A stretch of DNA of 64,000 nt. It comes from Cymodocea nodosa. Its lineage: Eukaryota > Streptophyta > Magnoliopsida > Alismatales > Cymodoceaceae. The DNA is taken from assembly GCA_036874045.1 (NCBI GenBank), contig CM072341.1, forward strand, positions 1,810,501 through 1,874,500, read 5' to 3'. The notes beneath the pieces were generated by a model. It made no database searches and was not told the origin of the DNA. It was given only the letters and a program-made list of their open reading frames with translations. Each line of letters opens with the position of its first letter. Position 1 is the first letter of the stretch. Of the stretch, positions 57,465 to 64,000 are shown piece after piece. Position numbers and translations under genes: made by a program.

Positions 57465-58438
57465 AGAAATGTTATATTGTACTTTTTCAAAAATTTCTTT
57501 GATTCTTTCTGTTTTTCAGGTTTTGTTTGTTGTAATCTTTCAGGATAGGGTGTTAAAGATTGTGATTTAAAAGATTCTTTTTCTTTCATTTGATTTGTTT
57601 GATCATTTTTAGCCTCATTAGCAGATTCAAATTGTTCTACAGTGATTTCTAGATTTTCAGCTATTACATTTTCATTATCATTTTGATTTTTACTCTTATC
57701 CACCTTCATATTATTTTCATTTTGAGTTCTTGGTGGTATATCAGTTCCAAATCTCAATGTTACACATACATCTTCTAGATTTTCGTTACTCTCATGATGT
57801 TTTTGTATATCATTTTCATGATTATGATCTTCAATTGTTTTTAGTTTTAAAGTGCATTCTTTAAATTCTCTTGCATTAGTATTTTCTTTTGGCATTGTAT
57901 TTTGCAAATTATGCAGATCTATAACATTATAATTTCCATTGTCCTGTTGTATAACTTGTATTTTCATTGTATATTCGTCCAATGCTTTTAGTTTTCTTTC
58001 CAAATCATCTAATCTCATTGCATTCAATTTTTGATCAATTTTCATTATGATTTTTTCAGTTTCATAAATTATATCCATTTTAGGTTTTGAATATGCTTCC
58101 TTATAGTTTAATTGGTTGACTTCTTGTTGCTGACACATAAAGTATTCTAGTTTGTCTAGGTTTTGCTCTATACTACGCTCTAGTCTGTTATACCTATCCT
58201 AAACTTCTGTGTCTCTCAACATATTACACATTCTATACTGACCATCAGTTGGGTAAACTATAGGATTCTCATACTCAGCTCTATTATATTGAGGATAATT
58301 CATTTGTTGTTCATGGGATCTAGCCATCTACAAACGTCTCAGTTTCAAATAGTCAGAAATGTCGTGACCTTCAGAATTACAGAATTCACATATACTAACT
58401 ATAGGTTTTAGAAATCTTTAAGCATAAGCATATGTCAT
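57458..58438 (-). pseudogene. Knuckle-linker part of the type 1 ORF, element D
   Basis: ATG 58438 ('MTYAYA', then a stop) and the same order as in element B. The knuckle is CEFCNSEGHDISDY, with its last cysteine lost. The charged linker (58138-57458) contains 'KIDQKLNAMRLDDLERKLKAL', likely coiled coil, and acidic/Asn-rich sequence. A frameshift near 57470 separates it from the protease. Confidence 0.75.
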
Positions 58439-58513
58439 ATTCTCAATTACAGAAGAAAACACACAACACTCTACTATTAAAACAAAAGAGCTCTAACAGT
58501 TACTTATATAAAT

Positions 58514-58531
58514 TCCCCGGCAACGACGCTA
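58514..58531 (-). promoter_or_regulatory. Element D primer-binding site (tRNA-Asp type)
   Basis: TAGCGTCGTTGCCGGGGA on the minus strand, 16 of 18 bases matching the tRNA-Asp 3' complement. A second, damaged copy of the LTR/primer junction ('aagttttcTGGTGCCGTGCTAG') lies about 40 bp before it (58545-58570). Confidence 0.7.
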
Positions 58532-58573
58532 GAAAACTTATTTGGATCTCTAGCACGGCACCAGAAAACTTAA

Positions 58574-60679
58574 TTGGTTACCCAACAATGCGCTAGAAAA
58601 ACTTGGATTTGTTAACTTCTATTTTTACTTAGTTAATTTATCTTTATGCTTATTCCTTTTTAGAAGTAAACAAACAACACTTCACACAAATTAGATATTA
58701 ATTCCAATTTGTATTTTAATTGCAAGTGCATAGTGTTTATTATATTACTGTGCAAGTACAGGTCGAACCCACAGGGAATTGCTTAAGAATTGTGAACTGT
58801 TCTGTTTTTAACAATCAAATTTATATATTCAATAAGCTCTCCATTGAGTTATAGTTAACTCAACGGACTAACCTCGTGGACTTAAGTTAACTCCATGAGC
58901 CTGCCTTTCCTATTTAATACTGCTATTTACAAAGGAATTCGGCCAACCATTGAGCAGTTCCACAGATTGTAAATAACATCAATTAAGCTATTTAATGTTA
59001 GAAAACACTGGATTTATCATTAGGTAATACTAACATTCAGATAATTCAAACAATAACCATTAAAATTTTTAAGTCTTTTGAACAAATCAATTTCAGTAAA
59101 CTGTAAAACTAAAACAAACATAAAACAATCACAATACTGACAAAGATAACATTAATCATGATACAAAACAAACAATACAATACTCCAATACAAAATATAA
59201 ACATAGATAAGTTGTTTTTGGTATTTTTGTTTTGATATGAGCATGGAAATGGGCGAAAGGTGAAATGTAAAGTAATCTCAGTCGACAGTAAATACTTCTG
59301 TCACTACATGCAACGCGATTACACCATTAAAAATTAAACCACTTACAACTCTATCTCCTTTCCCTATAGAATCGCGAGTCCAAAATTGCAAGATGATCTC
59401 CTCTTCAGCATATAGGCATCAACCCAAAGCCATGGCTAGAAGCTTTACGATCTCCTGAGATATGAGTCGGCGCTTGGTGAAAATGGCTACCCATCCTGCG
59501 ACGCGATCACTCCTCACAATGGTTGTTAGGCACTATGTTTGGATCAAAATCAACCCGACATCAGGAAAGTATCCTCACAGACCTCCGATGGTTGGTGATT
59601 ATGGTGGTGGTGATGATGGTTGGTGTGGTACTTCAGAGAATTGTCGACGGTGATCCTCCTCTACACACACTGGCCACACCCATCGATCACACACTACTTC
59701 TTTTTCTTCTTTTCTTTTATATTTCTTCAGTGGTAACTACTTCTGCTTGAATGGTCGGTTGGATTTCCTTCATTCATATCAATGATAGTGATTTCTTCTC
59801 CCTACACGATACGTGCGATCGTGGTTTTTTCCTTCCAACTATATTGTTTCTACAACTGCTACAATGGCATATTAGAAAATAAATAGTCTGTGGAGTTACA
59901 GATAACTCAATGGACTTGCTTCGTTGATTTAACTATCCGATGCTCAAGTGCATTTCGGATACTTACAAACTTAACTATCCAATGCCTTGATGCTTTTCGA
60001 ATAGTTAGACTTAACTATCTGATGCTCAGATGCATTTCGAATAGTTACAGATAACTCACTGATATATAACTTAAGTCAATCTTCCAGATCATGACATGTG
60101 TCATCAACAGTTTTATAATAAAGAAATATTTCAGAGAGTTACAAGTCTAACTATCCAATGCCTAGATGCATTTCGGATAGTTATAGATAACTCACCGAAA
60201 ATCCACTTAAGTTATTCTCCCAGAACATGACACGTGTCCACAACTATTTTATAATAAAAAGAGATTTCAAAGAGTTACACATATAACTATTCGATGCCCA
60301 ACTGCAATTTCAGATAGTTATAGATAATTCACCGAAAGTTCACTTAAGTCATGCATTATGGTTTCAACACGTGTACTTCAGGAAATAATAAAATATTCTT
60401 TTAAAACATAACTGTTCGGTAATTTAAACATAATTATCCAGTACATGTTCAGTATGTTAAACATAACTATCCGAAATAACAAAAAATTCAGATACTTAAG
60501 AATTTCACAGCTTGCGATTTACTGACAGTTTAGAAATGTACTAAATTAACATTAATTCCCCGAAATTAAGTAGATTCTTTAATTATAACATAATGGCTTA
60601 ATTCTCATATGATAAGCTAAATATTATGCAATTAACCATCATTTAACTGTTAATATTATGCACTTTTTCATTCTGAACA
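58574..60679 (-). repeat. Element D 5' LTR
   Basis: Starts TGTTCAGAATG at 60679. Like B it has multiple TCCGAAATGCATCTGAGCATCGGATAG-type motifs (59930-60480) and lacks the AACTCGTTAAGTTAG module. The end near 58574 is estimated, because the usual CCCAAACA reads ACCAATTA. Confidence 0.75.
59462..59653 (+). CDS. Antisense LTR ORF, element D copy
   Basis: 63 codons beginning 'MSRRLVKMATHPATRS', antisense to element D. It continues similarity to the other copies up to 'GTSENCRR' and then stops; the remaining homology is in the +1 frame (to 59750). Confidence 0.3.
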   Translation: MSRRLVKMATHPATRSLLTMVVRHYVWIKINPTSGKYPHRPPMVGDYGGGDDGWCGTSENCRR

Positions 60680-61390
60680 CATAGTACTTGAATCTATTTC
60701 ATGCATTCCCCTTGGCAATATTCTTTTATCTGTAATAGCTTTAGTCGAGTTTTCCCATTGAGTAGTTCTTTTTGCAAAGTTTTCTAAGTATGCTCATGCT
60801 TCTTCACTACATAGTTTTAAAAATCCATTCTCACAAGTAGATTCTAATAAAGATTTAGTTGAAACATCTATGCCTTCATAAATTATATCTATTAATTGTG
60901 TTTTACTCATTGCATGATGTGGACATTGAGTCAGTAAATCTTTAAATCGTTCAAAATATTTCCAAAATGATTCTCCCTATTTTTGGCTACACATTAATAT
61001 TTCCTTTTTCTTTTTAATTGTTTGATATGTTGGATAATATTTTTCCAGAAAAATAGATCAAAATTCAATCCAAGTAGAAATTGAATCAAGCGATAGAGTA
61101 TATAACCATTTCTTAACTATGTCTTTTAAAGCAAAAGGAATATATCTAAGTTTAATAGCATCAATACTCATGTTTGGCATTTTCATCATTTGACAAACTT
61201 CATTAAATTCTCTAAGGAAATAATAGGCATCTTTTCTTTCTAATCCATGAAAGTATGGCAATTGACTAATATAATTAGATTTTAATTCAAACATATCTCC
61301 CTCAAAGTTTGGCAATTGAATACATGAAGGTTCATTAACTAATTCTAGATACAAAATTCCCTCTAATGGTTTTTCTACTAGAGTAGTCAT
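60680..61390 (-). pseudogene. Capsid gag of element E, truncated by element D
   Basis: Starts 'MTTLVEKPLEGILYLE' at 61390 and follows the A and C gag to residue 237 ('LPRGMHEIDSSTM'), where the D LTR begins. Stops include TGA at about 61055 (Cys to stop after 'TWIEF') and further ones near 60980 and 60790. Confidence 0.82.
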
Positions 61391-61879
61391 ATATTCGTTC
61401 TCCTTTAAAGAAAAGTTAGCTACACCCCTAAGGATTTTGTTAAAGTCTAATTCAAAAAATATTTCAGTATGCCTCTATGTTAAATAATCCCGTCTAGGTG
61501 TTCTTACTAATCGTTTAGTGCTGGGAGAATGAGTCCATGTACTCATAAACTTTTAATATAAATTAATAAGTGTAAAAGATTAATTACATGCTAGTCTAAA
61601 ACTTTATTCTTAGTATATAGTTGTTGACAGATGAAGTTGAATTAGCTACTTCTCCTTCCAGTTCCCCAACGAATTCTCTTTCCTCTTCTTAATTGCTAGT
61701 AACCAGTAAATAACATTCTATTCTATATTTATAATGCACGTCTATAAGGCAAATGAATCTCGTTGAAAGAATGTGTCTTGTAATGTACAGTATGGTTCTT
61801 ATTTTTAGGGATACGTGTTTCACTTCTAATTTCAAATTTTAGTAATTGCTAACCCCACGAAGTTTTGTTTGTGGCTAAA

Positions 61880-62075
61880 AGAATAACCGTTACACTCATT
61901 CCACGAACTAACCTCGTTGAGTTACAAATAACTCAATGGACTAGCCTCGGTTACTATTTGCTAACTCCACGGATTAACTTCGTTGAGTTACAGATAACTC
62001 AACAGAGTAATCTTATATTTTAATATTGGCCTGGTGGAGTTAAGGTTAACTACACAAACTAACTTCATTGAGTTA
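61880..62075 (-). repeat. Inverted motif cluster, element E
   Basis: Counterpart of 27945-28120 with the same alternating GTTGAGTTA and TAACTCAA motifs. It is diverged in sequence, yet most stems remain pairable. Confidence 0.6.
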
Positions 62076-62527
62076 ACACTTAGTAGATTTTTCTAAAAAA
62101 AAACTTCTCAACTTAACTTCGATATTTTTTTTTTCCTCTTGCATTTTATCAACTTAAATAAAGTTACATTCATTACATTAATGCAGTGTTTCAATTTAAA
62201 CTCCTTTAAATCTAAATATTATATGCATATTTAACTTACAGTTCATTTCCTATTATGCAAAATTTATATTTTGCTTTTTAGTATGTAGATATATTTAGAC
62301 ATTATCAAATGATCATGCATTTAACCACATCATTAATAAAATTGTAAAACTTGTAAAACAGTCCTGCAAAGCTTTAAACAAATATATAATATTCAATATA
62401 GCTTTAAATCATCCATTCTCAAACATTAATTCAAAAACATCTTGTTGTTCAAACATTCATATATATAGATAGTTTACATTTACATATAATTAGACATTTT
62501 TCAGTACAAGTAGACGAACAATACATT

Positions 62528-64000
62528 TTAATCTTTCTTCCTAAGTTCATCTACTTGCTTCTAGAGCTTTTCTAATTGTTGTTCTAATTGATTTATACAT
62601 TCTATAGCTCTTGTAAAGTCTCTAGAAGGTCTAACAATAGAAACAATAGCAGCATTATAATTTCTATATTCCTTCACTAAAATAGCTCTAGATCTTATCC
62701 TCTTGGATGTCTATTTCATGAAGTCAATTCCTTTCATCATTAATAGTGGGATCAAGTCCCCATAAAAGAGTTTCTTCTTTGTAGACTTTATCTTTGACAG
62801 AAAGACTTGGCACCAATTAACTTGAATTTTATTTAGAACTGCATACATGAACCATTTGACAAATTGACTCAATTCTATATCATGGTCATGCCTTTGATAA
62901 GCATTTTTAACTAAAATGTTTGCCACCATATGTGCTTTTCCATTTAAGTACTTTAGTCTGTTCAGTAATGGCACACTAGGGTCGATGGCCAAACATTGCT
63001 TGATTTCTTGTTCTGTCTATTCAATTACAGTTGCATTTTCCAAAATTGCAATCCCTTCATTTTTTAGTCCAAAAATGTTGTAGAGGAGTTCCAATGTTAT
63101 CTGAATATTAACTTCCTCCACATTAGAAATTAATTTTCCTTCTTCCTCCCTTAGGTTTGCATAAAACCAGGACACTAAATTTTCATAAACTACATGCCCT
63201 TTTTCTTTTGGGATAAATTGCAATAGGCCCTGGAATTCAAACAATTCTCTAATCTCCTCCATTTTGGTCTAATCAATTGGCCTACTGTAAATTATATCAT
63301 ACTCCTTTATCTCTTGATACTTGTATGCTTCCTAACTCCAAAAATGAATTTCATTCAAAATAGTTACTTCTGTAGGGTTAGGAATTTGGATTTGTTGCTC
63401 TAAAGGGGTTTGTTTTTGAACTTCTTCAATTTACTATGCTTGTTGTTGCATTTCTTGCTAAAAATAATTCGAAGATTTCTGCTCTACTACTCTGAGTTGT
63501 TGTGGAGAGCCTACACATTTTTATCTTGAATTTTCTCCATAAGTTGTTGAAGAGTTTCATTCTCTTCAAAGGAATCTATCGAATTCTTTTCTTCTTGTTC
63601 AGCTTCCTACTCAGCTTCTTCTCTTTCTTCTTCTTTCTCACTACCAATTTGCATTATTACTGTTCTTTCTGATTCTGAGGCAGATTGGAATGGAGTTACG
63701 GGCACAATATTGTCTACCCTAACTTCAGTTTCTAATTCTTCAAGCTGCAGACTAATTTCAACATTTTTTTCTTTTTTTCTTTACTCCTACTATTGATCTG
63801 CTTCTTCTTCTGATAACAAATCTACATAAATAGGCTCTTTATGTCCTATTGTAAACATTATAGGCTCAAACTTAATTTCTTATTAATCCTTAGGCACTTT
63901 TTCTTTTTCTTTTTCTTTTCTTCTTTTAAATAATTGTGCCTAATCTTCTTCTTCTTTAGATAATAAATCAAGAAAAATGAGCTCTTCAGGCCCTCGAGCC
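62528..64000 (-). pseudogene. Charged N-terminal ORF, element E
   Basis: Counterpart of 47152-48520, running off the window edge and so lacking its start. The N-terminal part is very Glu/Lys-rich with an internally repeated 'VDLLSEEEADQ' / 'LDLLSKEEED' motif (63990-63790). The better conserved half includes 'MEEIRELFEFQGLLQFIPKE' (63262), 'FYANLREEEGKLISNVEE', 'ELLYNIFGLKNEG', 'SVPLLNRLKYLNGKAHMVAN' and 'KKLFYGDLIPLLMM'. Several stops. Stop codon at 62530-62528. Confidence 0.55.

Larger units (their letters stand above)
54206..60679 (-). mobile_element. Element D: type 1 Ty3/gypsy (Athila/Tat-like) retroelement
   Basis: Minus strand: 5' LTR 60679-58574, primer site 58531-58514, knuckle-linker ORF, protease, reverse transcriptase, RNase H, integrase, then a 3' LTR starting at 54382 and broken at about 54206. 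It lies inside the gag of element E, right after codons '..HEIDSSTM' (60680), so D inserted into E. Integrase runs straight into the 3' LTR without a polypurine tract, so the end of pol was lost. It carries the whole catalytic set, though with stops and frameshifts, and is the only copy in the window with RT and integrase. Confidence 0.8.
60680..64000 (-). mobile_element. Element E: type 2 retroelement, interrupted by D and by the window edge
   Basis: Minus strand: charged ORF (from beyond 64000 to 62528), leader with inverted motif cluster (62075-61880) and small-ORF region, then gag (61390-60680) cut by the 5' end of D. LTRs and any F-box gene lie outside or were lost. The order equals that of element C. 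Confidence 0.75.

Noticed and set aside
58501-58540. Possible tRNA-Asp gene fragment (CCCCGGCAACGACGC)
   Set aside because: It is only the 18-bp primer-binding site complement beside an LTR; there is no cloverleaf around it.
60680-60684. CATAG/CTAAG as a target duplication for element D
   Set aside because: CTAAG at 54383 is inside D's own internal region next to the 3' LTR, and the true outer end of that LTR is lost, so no target duplication can be tested.

Overview
The window is nuclear DNA of a flowering plant. It is AT-rich, has one intron-split plant gene (a methyl-CpG-binding-domain protein, minus strand, about 14.7-18.7 kb), and is otherwise transposable elements in several nested layers. 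There are no bacterial-type operons, rRNA or tRNA genes, or CRISPR arrays.

1-14.7 kb: an old hAT DNA transposon (1671-5266) keeps its terminal repeats and a near-perfect 8-bp target duplication but carries a dead transposase. It is followed by two decayed Ty1/copia fragments, one minus (about 5.4-6.3 kb) and one plus (9.26-12.56 kb), separated by featureless AT-rich DNA.

14.7-19.15 kb: the MBD gene has six predicted exons, all joined in phase 0, one GC-AG intron and a GC-rich first exon/promoter. 19.15-23.6 kb is AT-rich spacer with one possible MITE-like element.

23.6 kb to the end: a nest of LTR retrotransposons. The host layer is element F (LTR starts 23607 and 39038; tRNA-Asp-type primer site at 35106), which has no recognisable genes. 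Its 5' LTR was split by element A (24912-34857, target duplication ATTCT/ACTCT). Its 3' LTR was split by a solo Copia-like LTR (39134-40746, perfect target duplication CATCA) and again by element B (from 41266). Beyond that lie C (plus strand), D and E (both minus strand), with C and D joined head to head by a truncated inverted LTR.

Elements A-E share one LTR family that starts TGTTTAGAATG and ends CCCAAACA. Their proteins resemble the Athila/Tat side of Ty3/gypsy. They come in two forms with complementary content. Type 1 (B, D) is LTR, primer site, CCHC-knuckle/protease ORF, then (in D) RT, RNase H and integrase, without capsid gag. Type 2 (A, C, probably E) has a charged N-terminal ORF and a capsid gag, no pol, and, in both copies that extend far enough, a complete F-box protein gene placed behind a predicted intron between gag and the 3' LTR.

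Most notable: (i) the F-box gene carried by a retrotransposon in two copies, one an open 379-residue frame; (ii) the complementary coding content of the two element types; (iii) modular LTRs full of short inverted motifs, one module of which also occurs in the apparently unrelated solo LTR; (iv) an antisense ORF in every LTR that covers that region. All coding regions except the MBD gene and the element-A F-box ORF contain stops, frameshifts or truncations.
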